Shown: positions 25,516 through 35,700, numbered from the stretch's first letter. The stretch is 64,000 nucleotides of DNA from an uncultured Flavonifractor sp. (GCA_947346365.1 CANAAV010000004.1:1-64000), one strand, 5' to 3'. A program made the numbers and translations. Notes: generated by a model from the letters alone, not told the origin.

Positions 25516-25518
25516 GTC

Positions 25519-25713
25519 TTACAGTCCAAACAGCGTCTTCACCAGCGCGAAAAGCTCGCTGATTTCCTGTACCACCATCATCAGCACCACTACCAGCCCC
25601 GCCAGAGTAGTCATGGTGGCCTGTTCATCCCGTCCGGAGCGAGAGAGCACTTGATTGAGCACCGAAACGAGAATGCCGATAGCGGCAATTCTGAAAATCA
25701 AATCCACGTCCAT
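25519..25713 (-). CDS. spoIIIAC: Stage III sporulation protein AC
   Basis: A 64-residue protein with two membrane helices: DVDLIFRIAAIGILVSVLNQ, then the conserved loop VLSRSGRDEQATMTTLAGLV, then the second helix. The length and loop are exactly those of SpoIIIAC. It lies between spoIIIAB (17 bases away) and spoIIIAD (3 bases away). Confidence 0.95.
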   Translation of the reverse strand: MDVDLIFRIAAIGILVSVLNQVLSRSGRDEQATMTTLAGLVVVLMMVVQEISELFALVKTLFGL

Positions 25714-25730
25714 ATGTTTCCTCTCCCTAT

Positions 25731-26237
25731 TTACACAAGCAGGATCACCAGTACCGCCCCGGCGGCGGTCCCCGCCACGCGGTAGACCCGGCCCAGGCGG
25801 TCTCTCTCTTCTCCGGCATCCCGCAAAAGCCGCTCCAAAGCGCTCTGCGTCAAGGCCAGAGCTTTCTGCTGCCCCTCGCTGTCATAGCGGCCCAGAATAT
25901 CTCCCAGACCAGCTAAAACGGCCCGTTCCCCCTCGCCCAGGTATAAAAGCTCCAAGCCCTCCCGCCAAAGCTGGCCCAGCGAGACCTCTCCGAGACGGTC
26001 CAATCCCTCCCGGCAGTGGGCAAACAGCTCATCCACCGGAGGGTCTGTTTGAGCAGCCAGACGTTCCAGCAGCTCTGGCATTGGGGTGAGGCGGAAGGAA
26101 ATCTCCCGTTCCAAAAGCTCCAAGCCGCCCAGCAGGGCCCGCAGCGTGCTGACCCGCCGGTCCAGCCGCCCGGAAGCCAAAAAACCCAGCGCCGTCGCGC
26201 CGCCCGCCAGCAGCAGACTCCCCATAAATTTCAGCAT
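25731..26237 (-). CDS. spoIIIAB: Stage III sporulation protein AB
   Basis: A 168-residue protein from the ATG at 26237, which overlaps the spoIIIAA stop (ATGCTGA). Layout: N-terminal membrane helix (MLKFMGSLLLAGGATALGFL), a large helical domain (LRALLGGLELLEREISFRLT, LPELLERLA-type) and a C-terminal membrane helix (VAGTAAGAVLVILLV). It resembles GspF-type secretion proteins, as expected for SpoIIIAB. An upstream start would read 50 residues out of frame with spoIIIAA and was rejected. Confidence 0.93.
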   Translation of the reverse strand: MLKFMGSLLLAGGATALGFLASGRLDRRVSTLRALLGGLELLEREISFRLTPMPELLERLAAQTDPPVDELFAHCREGLDRLGEVSLGQLWREGLELLYLGEGERAVLAGLGDILGRYDSEGQQKALALTQSALERLLRDAGEERDRLGRVYRVAGTAAGAVLVILLV

Positions 26238-27157
26238 GGCCTGTCCTCCAACTTGGCGACGGCATACCGGCGCACGCCGTCCTCCAGCCGGATCGTCACC
26301 ACCCGCCCAAACATCCCAGACTCCAGCAGCCGGCGGTATAGGGAACGCCGGCGCAAATCCTCCAGCCCCGCGGCGTGAGCGGTGCACAGCAGCGCCACGC
26401 CGCAGTTGGCGGCATTTTCCAGGGCGGCCGCATCCTCCGGGGCAGTAATTTCGTCGGCGCAGAGCACCTGGGGATTCATCCCCCGCAGGAGCATCATCAA
26501 TCCCACGCTTTTAGGACAGCCGTCTATGACGTCGGTCTGCCGGCCAATGTCAAACTGGGGCACGCCGTTGTACATGGCCGCCAGCTCCCCCCGCTCGTCC
26601 GCTACCCCCACCCGCAGGGCAGGCCGGGCAGAACCGTCGGACAAAAGCCGCACCAAATCCCGCAGCAGCGTGGTTTTCCCCCACCCCGGCGGAGAGAGAA
26701 TCAGGGTGTCCGCAAAGCGCCGCCCGGCCCACAGCCTGTCCAAAACAGGCGCCGCCGCCCCTGGGGCCGCACGGGCCACCCGCAGGGCCAGAGAGGAGAT
26801 CTGCCGCAGGTTGCACACCGCCCCGTCCTTTATCACTCCGCTGCCGCAGATGCCGATGCGGTGCCCCCCCCGCACGGTAAAAAACCCACCGCGCACCTGG
26901 GACAGCGCCGTATGGGCGGAGGCCTGTGTAGCAATCTCCAGCACCAGGGCCAGGTCCTGGGGCCGGACTGGAGCATGCAGTCCCGGGACCCCCCGCTCGC
27001 CCTCCGGCAGCACCAGGGCCGGAGGACGTCCGGCCCGCAGGCGGATCTCTTCCACTTTGGCCTGAACGGCCGTGTCCAGCCGCTCCATAGGCCCCCGCAT
27101 TGCCACGGGCAGCAGCGCCGCCGCCTGACGGAACCGGCAGGCATCGCCCTGTATCAT
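26231..27157 (-). CDS. spoIIIAA: Stage III sporulation protein AA (AAA ATPase)
   Basis: A product of 308 residues. Its N-terminal part is RecA-unrelated (EEIRLRAGRPPALVLPEGER, FTVRGGHRIGICGSGVIKDG). The ATPase core has Walker A SPPGWGKTTLLRDLVRLL and Walker B-region PQVLCADEITAPEDAAAL, with GMNPQ before it. It is the only ATPase of the SpoIIIA channel and is related to VirB11/GspE secretion ATPases. The ATG at 27157 is preferred to a GTG three codons earlier because the ribosome site AAAGGA lies too close to the GTG. It is first in the operon. Sigma-E control is expected from known biology. Confidence 0.95.
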   Translation of the reverse strand: MIQGDACRFRQAAALLPVAMRGPMERLDTAVQAKVEEIRLRAGRPPALVLPEGERGVPGLHAPVRPQDLALVLEIATQASAHTALSQVRGGFFTVRGGHRIGICGSGVIKDGAVCNLRQISSLALRVARAAPGAAAPVLDRLWAGRRFADTLILSPPGWGKTTLLRDLVRLLSDGSARPALRVGVADERGELAAMYNGVPQFDIGRQTDVIDGCPKSVGLMMLLRGMNPQVLCADEITAPEDAAALENAANCGVALLCTAHAAGLEDLRRRSLYRRLLESGMFGRVVTIRLEDGVRRYAVAKLEDRPC

Positions 27158-27230
27158 ACGCCTCACATCCTTTGTGTTCTCTTATGGGCTATACCTATGA
27201 ACGCTCGTCCCGCTTTATGACACCGCGCCA

Positions 27231-27268
27231 AAAGAGAGGGCGCCGCAAAACTGCGGCGCCCTCTCTTT
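27231..27268. terminator. Bidirectional terminator between spoIIIA operon and anti-sigma gene
   Basis: AGAGAGGGCGCCGCA and TGCGGCGCCCTCTCT form a 15-pair stem with a four-base loop, flanked by AAA on the left and TTT on the right. It ends transcription of the sigma/anti-sigma operon, which reads leftwards into it. Confidence 0.88.
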
Positions 27269-27307
27269 GATTGACCGTCTGCCCTGCCGGGCCCTTCTAC
27301 TGGGGAA

Positions 27308-28021
27308 TTACTCCTCAGGCTCACGAAAAGTAAAGGCATACACGCCCGGTTTTTCTCTGTTTTCGCTCACATCCGCCTCGCCGTACTCCACAAAATCCAC
27401 ACTTTCTTCAAACATCGGCAAGTCGTTCAAGTCAAATTTGTCCGGGTCAAACAGCATACCCCCGCTCAGAAAAACTTTGTCTACATCCGCTTCCTGCTCC
27501 CCGGTGATGGAGCACTGATACAGCACGTTGCCCGCTCCGTCGGTAAAAACCTCCACAGTAAACTCCTCGCCGCCGGCGGCGACGGTTCCGCCTTTGGCCC
27601 ATTCCTCGGTAACGTCCCGGTCCTCCCCGCCTTTTTCACGGAGCATAACCCGTCCATCCTCTGTCAAATAGGCTCCCGCATTTCTACCCAGATTTACAGA
27701 GCTTACCGCATCCTCCGGCAGGTCCTCTCCGGTTGTAAGCTCTGTCCAAACGGTAGCGTCAAAATCACTGGTCTGAAATACCTCCTGACGGACCTCCTGA
27801 ACGCCGAACACGGTCTGAATGCTCCGGAAGAAGGCGCCGCCGGTAGCGGCGTCGGCGGCAAAGGCGCTGCACACCATTACCGCCAAGCAGATCGCCGCCG
27901 CGATCATAGGACGCAGGGATTTCAAATGTTTGTGTTCACTCATGGCTAAAATCTCCTTTTCCACGCGCTCAGAGGCGTGGAGCTTTTCAAACGTCTTTTT
28001 GAACAATTCCCGCTCGTCCAT
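27308..28021 (-). CDS. Probable anti-sigma factor, single-pass membrane protein
   Basis: A protein of 237 residues. A cytosolic helical N-terminus (DERELFKKTFEKLHASERVEKEIL) resembles the sigma-binding start of ECF anti-sigma factors. A membrane helix (about 38-58, MIAAAICLAVMVCSAFA) and an acidic extracellular domain of about 175 residues follow. No zinc HxxxCxxC motif is present. Its ATG (28021) overlaps the end of the sigma gene by 35 bases, the usual pairing. The extracellular domain is not recognised. The signal it senses is unknown. Confidence 0.75.
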   Translation of the reverse strand: MDERELFKKTFEKLHASERVEKEILAMSEHKHLKSLRPMIAAAICLAVMVCSAFAADAATGGAFFRSIQTVFGVQEVRQEVFQTSDFDATVWTELTTGEDLPEDAVSSVNLGRNAGAYLTEDGRVMLREKGGEDRDVTEEWAKGGTVAAGGEEFTVEVFTDGAGNVLYQCSITGEQEADVDKVFLSGGMLFDPDKFDLNDLPMFEESVDFVEYGEADVSENREKPGVYAFTFREPEE

Positions 28022-28505
28022 TTTCTTCACACCTCTCTAGCGCTTGTCTCAGGCACGCCCTGCCCCGTGAAAGCCGGGTAGTAACGGTGGAAACCCTGCT
28101 GCCTATCATCTGGGCAATCTGGGACGCCGAGTAGTCCTCATAGTAGTGCATGTACAGCACAATCCGGTATTTGGCCGGCAGGCTCATCAAAGCCCGGTAA
28201 AGCCTGCTCTCTTCCGGCTCCAGGTCATACTGCGCCAACTGTGCCTGATCCAGCTCCACCGTGTTGGCGAGAAAGGCGCGATAGGGGGAGCAGAGCCAGC
28301 GCTTGCTCTCGTTGATTGCCACCCGGATCAGCCAATTCCGGATGTGCTCCTCACTTTCAAACACCTTGTTGCTTTTATAGCAGCGAATCAGAACGTTTTG
28401 CGTGATATCGTCTGCGTCGGCGCGGTTTTTGCAGTAGTTCAGTGCGATGCGGAAGATGCTGTCCTTATAGCGCTCCGCTACCGCCTGGAACATCTGTGCG
28501 TCCAT
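27987..28505 (-). CDS. ECF-type RNA polymerase sigma factor
   Basis: A 172-residue sigma factor. Region 2 is MFQAVAERYKDSIFRIALNY followed by NRADADDITQNVLIRCYKSN. Region 4 is LPAKYRIVLYMHYYEDYSAS followed by the helix-turn-helix QIAQMIGSRVSTVTTRLSRGR. There is no region 1.1 or 3, as expected of group 4 (ECF) factors. It is the first gene of a two-gene operon with its presumed anti-sigma factor. The target regulon is unknown. Confidence 0.93.
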   Translation of the reverse strand: MDAQMFQAVAERYKDSIFRIALNYCKNRADADDITQNVLIRCYKSNKVFESEEHIRNWLIRVAINESKRWLCSPYRAFLANTVELDQAQLAQYDLEPEESRLYRALMSLPAKYRIVLYMHYYEDYSASQIAQMIGSRVSTVTTRLSRGRACLRQALERCEENGRAGIVQKDV

Positions 28506-28596
28506 GTACTCACCACCTTTGCTCTCCTTTTCCAGGGGGCGTTTGTGCCTTCACCAGGAATACCCGTGAAAAAGTAAAAATGTCTCAGCTCCGCTA

Positions 28597-28639
28597 AAAA
28601 ATTTCGGTCCGGCCTGCCCATAAAGCAGTCCGGACCGAA
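28597..28639 (-). terminator. lgt: Terminator after lgt
   Basis: On the minus strand TTCGGTCCGG and CCGGACCGAA form a ten-pair stem, followed by ATTTTTTAG. It lies 12 bases after the lgt stop. Confidence 0.88.
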
Positions 28640-28651
28640 TGCCGTATTTCT

Positions 28652-29809
28652 TTACTCTTGGGGCGGCCGTTCTTCTTCCGCAGTGTTTTCCGGCTGCGCA
28701 GCCTCTTCTCGGGCAGTGTCCGCCTCCTGCTCCGCCGATTCCTCCAGATGGGTGAGCACCTGGGATAAATCCTCCCTGCTCCGCAGGGAGGCGATCAGCT
28801 CGCCGACCTCCTCCTGCGGCGTGCCCGGCGCAAGGGCATATTCCTCCGTATAATCCCCGGCAGCAGAATGCTCCTCCTTCATCCGCCGAACCCATTCCCG
28901 GCAGGCCTCATCTCCCTCCAGATAGACCAGAGCCGTACGCTGAGGCTTTTCCCGCATCCGGATTTGGTTTACGTACAGCGCGTCCAAGCCATGCTTCCGG
29001 AAAAACAGCTCCACCACAAGCAGCACGATGGCAATGGCCGCAGTAACCCCGCCGAACAGCTGAGATACCCGGATGGGAGTGTGAAAGAGATACAGGCTGT
29101 CGGTGCGCATCCCCTCAATAAAAGCGCGGCCCACGCCATACCAGGCGAAGTAGCTTAAAAACATCTGTCCGTCAAATTTCTGCCATTTTTTTGAAATCCA
29201 CCACAGCGCCAGCAGCCCAAGCAGATTCCATGCAGATTCATAGAGGAAGGTGGGGTGTACCTCCACATACTGCATGGTCCCGTCCACAAGCTCGTAAATA
29301 CCCATGCGCCAGGGCAGGTCTGTGGGGCCGCCGTAGCACTCGATATTCACAAAATTACCCCAGCGGCCCACCGCCTGACCAATCAGCAGGCCAAATACGC
29401 CCAGGTCCGCAAAGGCCAGAAATTTGATTTTCCGCACCCTGCAAAAAACCAGCAGAGTCAGCACCGAGGCGATAACGCCGCCATAGATGGCCAGCCCGCC
29501 GTCCCAGATGCGCACCATTTTGCCGAAATCCAATCCGCCGTCTTCCCCGCGGAACAAATCCAGGTAAAACACGATGTAGTACAGCCGCGCCCCGATGATT
29601 GCCAGGGGCACGGCAAAAAAAAGCATGTCTACAATATCGTCCTGCTGAATACCGAACTCATGGGCCCGACGGGAGCAGTAGAGCACCGCCAGCAGGAATC
29701 CGGCGGCAATGATGATGCCGTACCAATACACCGGCCAGCTTCCAATTTGGAAGGCTACCCGATTCAACTGAAATTCCAGTCCCAGGCCGGGAAACGCCAC
29801 TGTGCCCAT
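28652..29809 (-). CDS. lgt: Prolipoprotein diacylglyceryl transferase with acidic C-terminal tail
   Basis: Lgt transfers diacylglycerol to the lipobox cysteine of prelipoproteins at the membrane. Of about 385 residues, the first ~270 form the seven-helix core, with ARLYYIVFYLDLF, the signature QAVGRWGNFVNIECYGGPTD, and HPTFLYESAWNLLGLLALW. The last ~110 residues form a cytosolic tail rich in Glu, Ala and Gln (EEVGELIASLRSREDLSQVL, EEAAQPENTAEEERPPQE). The tail is not part of usual Lgt. The ATG at 29809 overlaps the stop of the M16 peptidase gene (TAATG). Confidence 0.95.
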   Translation of the reverse strand: MGTVAFPGLGLEFQLNRVAFQIGSWPVYWYGIIIAAGFLLAVLYCSRRAHEFGIQQDDIVDMLFFAVPLAIIGARLYYIVFYLDLFRGEDGGLDFGKMVRIWDGGLAIYGGVIASVLTLLVFCRVRKIKFLAFADLGVFGLLIGQAVGRWGNFVNIECYGGPTDLPWRMGIYELVDGTMQYVEVHPTFLYESAWNLLGLLALWWISKKWQKFDGQMFLSYFAWYGVGRAFIEGMRTDSLYLFHTPIRVSQLFGGVTAAIAIVLLVVELFFRKHGLDALYVNQIRMREKPQRTALVYLEGDEACREWVRRMKEEHSAAGDYTEEYALAPGTPQEEVGELIASLRSREDLSQVLTHLEESAEQEADTAREEAAQPENTAEEERPPQE

Positions 29810-31086
29810 TACGCCCCCTCCTTCGGCGCTACCACGGCCAGAGCACACCGCTCCGGCGTGACCGTGCGTCGGATATAATCCTCCACATGACGGCGTTCGA
29901 TTTTCTCGAACACCTGAGGAAAGGTCAGATATTCATACCCGGCAAAGTGGCCTTGGGCCAGCTCAATGCACAGATTTTCAAAGGAGTTGAGGGAGCGGAC
30001 CTTGGTCCCATAGCTCCCCTTTTTCAAACGGTCAAACAAGCGTTCGTCAACACCCTCTCCTGCTATGCGCTCTGCCTCCTCCAGCACCGCTCCGCGCACG
30101 GCGGCAGGGTCCCGGCTTTCTCCTCCAGCTACCAGCAAGGCACAGCCTGGATAGTGCTCCACACCATAGCCGAAATTTTTATTGATAAGGCCTTCCTTGT
30201 ACAGCCTGGCATACAGCGGCGAGGAACTGCCCAGCAGCGACTCACACGCCAGCTCGCCCAGCAGCTGGAGATACAGCCGCTGCTCCCCTTCAGGGGCGGG
30301 GTCCACCTTAAAGCCCAGCTGGAAAATCGGCGTAGAGACCTCCATGCGCAGTTCCTTTTCAGGCGCGGCGGCGCGGCCCGTCTCCACCCCGCCATAGTCA
30401 CGCTGGATGTGCCCGCCGGGCTGCTTGGGCAGAATCCTCTCCGCAATTTCAAACACCCGTTCCACTTCCACATCTCCCGCCACTGTGAGGACCATGTTAG
30501 AGGGGGTATAAAAGGCCTTATAGCAGTCATAGAGGGTGTCCGCAGTGATATGGGAAATGGATTCCTGGGTGCCCGCGATCGGGACCCGGATAGGGTGGTG
30601 ATCGAACAGAGATTCCATCAAGGCGTAGAACACCTGATTGTCCGGATCGTCCTCCACCATGCGGATCTCCTGTCCAATGATACCCTGTTCCTTATCCACG
30701 CTCTCCTGAGTGAAATAGGGTACCGAGACAAAGGACAGCAAAACCTCTAAATTCTCATAGAACTTCTCCGTGCTCTCAAAATAGTAGCCCGTCATGGCGG
30801 AGCTGGTGAAGGCGTTGGGAGACGCCCCGTTGGCGGCTAAAATTTGTAGGGCGTTGCCGTCCTCAGTATCGAACATTTTATGCTCCAGGAAATGGGCCAC
30901 CCCCGCCGGGGTGTCCTTCCATTGACCGTCCAGACGGAATTTCATGTCCATGCCGCCGTAATTGGTGGCAAAAAATGCGTAGCTCTTCTGAAAGCCGGGC
31001 TTTGGGTCCACGTAAATATGCAGGCCGTTTCCCAGCTGGGCATGGGTGACGCTCTCCCCCACGCGGGGATATGCTCTGCGTTCCAT
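29809..31086 (-). CDS. M16-family zinc metalloprotease (YmfH-like, active partner)
   Basis: A product of 425 residues with the inverted zinc motif GVAHFLEHKMF at about residue 63 and the downstream glutamate in KEQGIIGQEIRMVEDDP. The ATG at 31086 follows GAAAGGAG. In Bacillus the two M16 genes ymfF and ymfH are paired. Here the active member follows the inactive one after five bases, and lgt follows immediately. Related bacterial M16 pairs form heterodimers that cleave small peptides. The substrate here is unknown. Confidence 0.92.
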   Translation of the reverse strand: MERRAYPRVGESVTHAQLGNGLHIYVDPKPGFQKSYAFFATNYGGMDMKFRLDGQWKDTPAGVAHFLEHKMFDTEDGNALQILAANGASPNAFTSSAMTGYYFESTEKFYENLEVLLSFVSVPYFTQESVDKEQGIIGQEIRMVEDDPDNQVFYALMESLFDHHPIRVPIAGTQESISHITADTLYDCYKAFYTPSNMVLTVAGDVEVERVFEIAERILPKQPGGHIQRDYGGVETGRAAAPEKELRMEVSTPIFQLGFKVDPAPEGEQRLYLQLLGELACESLLGSSSPLYARLYKEGLINKNFGYGVEHYPGCALLVAGGESRDPAAVRGAVLEEAERIAGEGVDERLFDRLKKGSYGTKVRSLNSFENLCIELAQGHFAGYEYLTFPQVFEKIERRHVEDYIRRTVTPERCALAVVAPKEGA

Positions 31087-31091
31087 CCGGC

Positions 31092-32366
31092 TCACTCCTT
31101 TCCCTTCAGAAAATATATAGTATCCAATTTTAACTTTTGGGCGGCGGCGGCAGCCTGTTCCCGGGTCACCCGCTCCACTCGTCGGGCAAGCTCCTCCGGC
31201 GGCTCGTCCAAGCCGGCGGCAGCCTGCCCCAGCCAATAGTCCTCCAGCCGGCCCTGGCTGTCCAGGGTAGTCATCAGAGTGCTCACCACCGAGCGCCGCG
31301 CCCACTCCAACTCTTCATCGCTGAATTTCCCCGCCTGGCAGGCGGCTAGCTGGGCCATAATTTCCTCTTTCGCCTGCTCCACCTTGCCGAACTCCACACC
31401 GGAGGACACCAGCATAATATCCTTATATTTCATCAGACCTGAACTGGCATAGTAGCACAGGGACAATCGCTCTCGGACATTCATAAAGAGCTTAGAGGTC
31501 GTGGTGCCGCCATAAATGGCATTCGCCAGCGCCAAAGCCGGATAATCCTCATCCCAGGCGTCGCAGTCCGTGCGCAAGCCCATCGCCAGTTTCCCCTGGG
31601 TTACGTCCAGGTTCTCCTCCACCACCCGGGGCGCTGAGGGGGCGGGGTGCTTCACCGGACGGACGGGAATCCCCCTCTCTCCGCTCCGCGGCAGCTCCGC
31701 CAGGGCGGTGGACATAGCGGAACGCACCCGATCCTCTCCGGCGCTGCCACAGTAGTAGAGCTCCACTGGAGCTTTTGCCAGAATGGCCCGGTAGCGCTCC
31801 CACAGGGCGCAGCCGGTGATAGAGGCGGCGCTGGCCTCGCTACCCAGCTTATCCACGCCGAAGGGCTCTCCGGCGCACATTTCCTCTACCACCCGCATCT
31901 GGGCGTACTGACGCTTTTCGTTGACTTGAGCGCGGATGCGGTCGATCAGGTTGCAGCGCTCTCCTTCCACATACTCCGGCAGAAATCCGCCGTTCTCCCT
32001 GTAGGGGCGCAGGACCAGCTCTCCCAGCAGGGCCGCCGCCCCTTCCAGCAGGGGCTCCCCCTCCAGAGTATAGGCGTCGTCCAAAAAGCTGCCCACAAAG
32101 CCCACACACTGGGTTTCCCCTTTTTTACGCACCATGGGCTCCAGAGAGCCGCCATAGAGCCGGTCCAGGGCGGCGGACAGGCTCTCCATATCGGGATGCT
32201 CCTGGGTACCCCGGCGGAGCACCGACGGGACCAGCGCATTCAAAGAGGCTTTTTCCTCCTCCAGAGGCAGAAGGAACTGCAGGCCCAGCACGCAGGATTT
32301 AAATTTGTTGGTATGCACCGCCGTCAAATGGACGCCGGGAAGCAGTTGGGTTCTGGTGACTTCCAT
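31092..32366 (-). CDS. M16-family homologue lacking the zinc motif (YmfF-like)
   Basis: A 424-residue protein with M16 fold features (LLPGVHLTAVHTNKFKSCVL, ALDRLYGGSLEPMVRKKGE, LYYCGSAGEDRVR, ANAIYGGTTTSKLFMNVRER, LSLCYYASSGL) but no HxxEH at the expected place (ASLNALVPSVLRRG instead). It is probably the non-catalytic, substrate-binding partner of the adjacent protease. First gene of the ymfF-ymfH-lgt run. A TATAAT-like -10 on the minus strand lies about 40 bases upstream without a clear -35. Confidence 0.9.
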   Translation of the reverse strand: MEVTRTQLLPGVHLTAVHTNKFKSCVLGLQFLLPLEEEKASLNALVPSVLRRGTQEHPDMESLSAALDRLYGGSLEPMVRKKGETQCVGFVGSFLDDAYTLEGEPLLEGAAALLGELVLRPYRENGGFLPEYVEGERCNLIDRIRAQVNEKRQYAQMRVVEEMCAGEPFGVDKLGSEASAASITGCALWERYRAILAKAPVELYYCGSAGEDRVRSAMSTALAELPRSGERGIPVRPVKHPAPSAPRVVEENLDVTQGKLAMGLRTDCDAWDEDYPALALANAIYGGTTTSKLFMNVRERLSLCYYASSGLMKYKDIMLVSSGVEFGKVEQAKEEIMAQLAACQAGKFSDEELEWARRSVVSTLMTTLDSQGRLEDYWLGQAAAGLDEPPEELARRVERVTREQAAAAAQKLKLDTIYFLKGKE

Positions 32367-32759
32367 CAGTGATGTTTCAGTCCTTTCCTTAAGTTCTGTC
32401 GAAAGGTATTATACAACAGTTTGCCCGGTTTGGCACCTACAAATCGCAGAATTATCGTTTTTATTCTATCCATTGCTTTTTTGTGAAATCATGGTATGTT
32501 CCAAGTGAACTTCTTATTGAAATTGGTCAATTCTTCTCAAAGTGTAGCTGCTGTGAACAAACGCCGCGCCAAAAGGCCCTACCGCAGCTATTCTCGCCGT
32601 GCGGCAGCGGATCCCTTCCAAATTCCCTTGTGTCTGCCGCGCATGTCATCAAAGAAAACAAATTCATACCTGCTTTACGCCCAAGGACGCGAACGCTGTA
32701 AGACTGTTCCGACAATCTGAAGGCCCCGCCGCACAAATAGCGCAGCGGGGCCCGTACCG
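32367..32759. other. 393-base intergenic region
   Basis: No convincing gene was found. It holds a possible -10 (minus strand, 32408-32413) for the M16 operon. The hairpin GGCCCCGC/GCGGGGCC at 32720-32750 is close to the end of the giant glucan-synthase gene, but without a T tract. A short basic rightward frame in the middle (residues such as NKRRAKRPYRSYSRR) has no ribosome site and was not called. Confidence 0.5.
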
Positions 32760-35700
32760 TTACATGACCGCGATCTCCAGAGTATGCTCTCCCTCCAGGC
32801 GTTCCAGTTCTACTCCCTCCTGAACCGGTTTTCCGTCCAAGAGGGCCTTCTTTTTTCCGCCTCGCTTTACTTCCACCCGCACAAAGGCCCGCTGCGTCCG
32901 CCACAGGGCGGTAAAGCCCGGCCAATCCGCCGGAAGGGACGGCTCCACGAACAACCGCCCCGCCCGCAGGCGGAAGCCCAGCAGCTCCTCCATCGCGGCG
33001 CGGTAAAACCATCCCGCCGCCCCGGTGTACCAGCTCCATCCTCCCCGGCCCAGGTGCGCGGGGTTGGCATATACGTCGGCGCAGAGCACATAGGGCTCCG
33101 CCCGGTAGATTTCCGGATCCTTCCGCTCCGGCAGAAGAGCGGCCAGGATGTCCCGTCCCTCCTCCGGCATATCCAGCCGGAAGCAGGCCAGCGCCAGCCA
33201 CACCGCGCCGTGGGTGTACTGTCCGCCGTTTTCCCGGACCCCAGGAACGTACCCGCTGATATAGCCCGGGTCCCGCTCGCCCCCGTCAAAGGGCGGGTCA
33301 AAGAGCTTAACCACCCCGGCGGCACGGTCAAACAGGCGCTCCACAGCCGAGCGCACCGCCCTGCGGGCCTTTTCCCAGTCCCCGCCCGGAGCCAGGGCCG
33401 CCCAGCTCTGAGCGATAGAGTCAATCTGACATTGAGCGCTCTCATGACTTCCCAGGGGAGTGCCGTCATCGTAATAGCCCCGCAGAAACCACGCCCCGTC
33501 CCAGGCGGCGTCAGCGGCCTGGGACAGCTTTTGCGCCGCCTCCCGGCAGCGCCGGGCCCGCTCTTCCTCCCCCATCTGCGCGCAAACCGAGGCAAAGCGC
33601 TCCAGCGTCAGGCTGGCAAACCAACTCAGCCAGGTGCTTTCTCCCCGGCCACCGGCCCCCACCCGATCCATACCGTCGTTCCAGTCCCCGCTCCCTATCA
33701 GAGCAAGTCCATGCTCTCCGGTTCCCCGGGCCAGAAAACACTCTACTGCCCGGCAGGCATGACGGTAGACACTGTCCATTTCCTGGGAAATCCTGGGCTG
33801 CTCATACCGCTCTTTTTCCTCCGCGCGCAAAGGCGGCGCCTCCAAGAACGGAACCTGCTCCTCTAAAATTTCCCAATCGCCGCGCCGCTCCAGATAATCG
33901 CACAGCACATAGGGCAGCCACAGCAGATCATCGCTGATGCAGGTGCGCACTCCCTTGCCCGCCTGGTTCTCCTCCTCCGGGATGGGATCATGCCACCAGT
34001 GCTGTACGTCTCCCTCCCGAAACTGATGGGCACAGCAGCGCAAAATCTGTTCCCTTGCCAGAGCTCCGTCTGTGAGCAGCAGTGCGCTCACATCTTGAAG
34101 CTGGTCCCGGAAACCATAGGCTCCGCCGTTTTGATAGCGGGAGGTCCGTCCCAGCAGGCGGCAGGCTATCACCTGATAGAGGCACCAGCCGTTTAAATAG
34201 CGGTCGAGCGCTGGATCCGGCGTGTGGACCTTAAGCGCAGACACCTGCCGGTTCCAGTACATCACTGTACGGTTAAGCCATTTACGCACCTCCTGAGGGG
34301 GAGAGAGCTCCTGCTCCTGCTCCAGTCCCGGACCGGTGCACAGGGCGGCAGTGCCGTCCAAACTGTAAAGGTATTCCCCCTTTCCATCTATTCGGTACAG
34401 GAGCCTACACGGCTCGCCGTCCCACTCTATCAGTAAAACGCGCACATCCCGGCCAATGGGGACAAAAGCGGTGGTAACCGCCCGGCACTCACCCCAGGAT
34501 TTCTCCCAACGGGCAAAGCCGGGACCATAGGTGACGCGGCAGGACAGGCCGTCTCCATCTGCAAAGAGGGAGCGCCGTTCCTCCCCCCGCACCAGGAACA
34601 GCCGCTCTGGGCCGCCCACCGCCAGAGGGTCGTTCTTCCACTCGGTCAAGGAGTTCTCCCTCGCGTTGCCCTGCCAGAGATGCCCGCAGCCGGTCTCATC
34701 CACCATCCAGCCCATACAGCCGTTGGTAAGCATTTGGCTCCACCCCACCGGTGGGAGGCGTCCATCGCAGGAAAAAGAGAAGGTCCCGTCCGCACCCCAC
34801 TCCCAAATGGGGGTTCCCGCTTTGAGTGTAAAGTTAAAATGCCTTTCATCTCTTGCCGGTTTGGAATACGCGGGCCAGGGCTGGTTCAGCACTGCCGCCG
34901 CCCCCTCCAGGAGTTCCGCTGCCGGACCGGTTACGTGCACGCCGCCCCTCGCCCCCAGCTTGTGGTCCCAATGGATTTCTTTCAACGCTTCCAGCAGCTT
35001 CCCATAGGAAGGGCGGCGGTAATCGCCTCCCTCGTCCAGCAAAAAAACAAGATCAAAAGCCCAGCCTAATTGCGTAAGCAGCTTATGGCAGCCCAGCCAG
35101 AACAGCGCTTTCTCGGTCTCCTCCTCCCCTTTCAGCGGCAGAGCCGCCACGGGCAGGTCGCCAGATATGCCGTAAGGCCAAAACCGCCGCTGGTCAAATT
35201 TAGGGCGCGGAGGCTGAAATACTAGAGCACTCAATAGCTCGAACGCTTGTAAAGTATTTTTACTATCCAACTTGCAGCTGGAAATCAGATGCTCTAACAG
35301 CCGGTTTTCCCCATGCCGCTCCCCATACAGCACACGGCGGGCGGCCCCGACCGTCTCCTCCGCACCCTGCCCGGCTGCCATGGCCAGACGAATCGTCAGG
35401 CTCTCCCCCTTCTTCAGCGCAACGGGAAAGCGCAGCAGCAGGCAGGGATCCAGCACTGCTCCGGCACTGCTCTGGGCCGGGTGGGACAGAGCCTGCCGCA
35501 GGGCCCTGAGCCCCCCGCGTCCCAGCGCGGTCTCCCGGCTGGTGTCAAAAAAGGCGCGGGCCCCATCCCAGGCGACCGCCAGCGCGGCCCGGCCCTCTTC
35601 CGGCCGCCGGGGGCGGCGGGTAAAAAGCACGCCGTCCCCCGTAAAAGCGCTCTCTAAAAAAAGCTTGGAAAATGCGGGGTGGGCCAGATAGTCTACCCGC

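Noticed and set aside
32496..32720. Short basic rightward frame in the gap between the M16 operon and the glucan synthase gene
   Set aside because: No ribosome site, no recognised family, and the strand has no promoter nearby.
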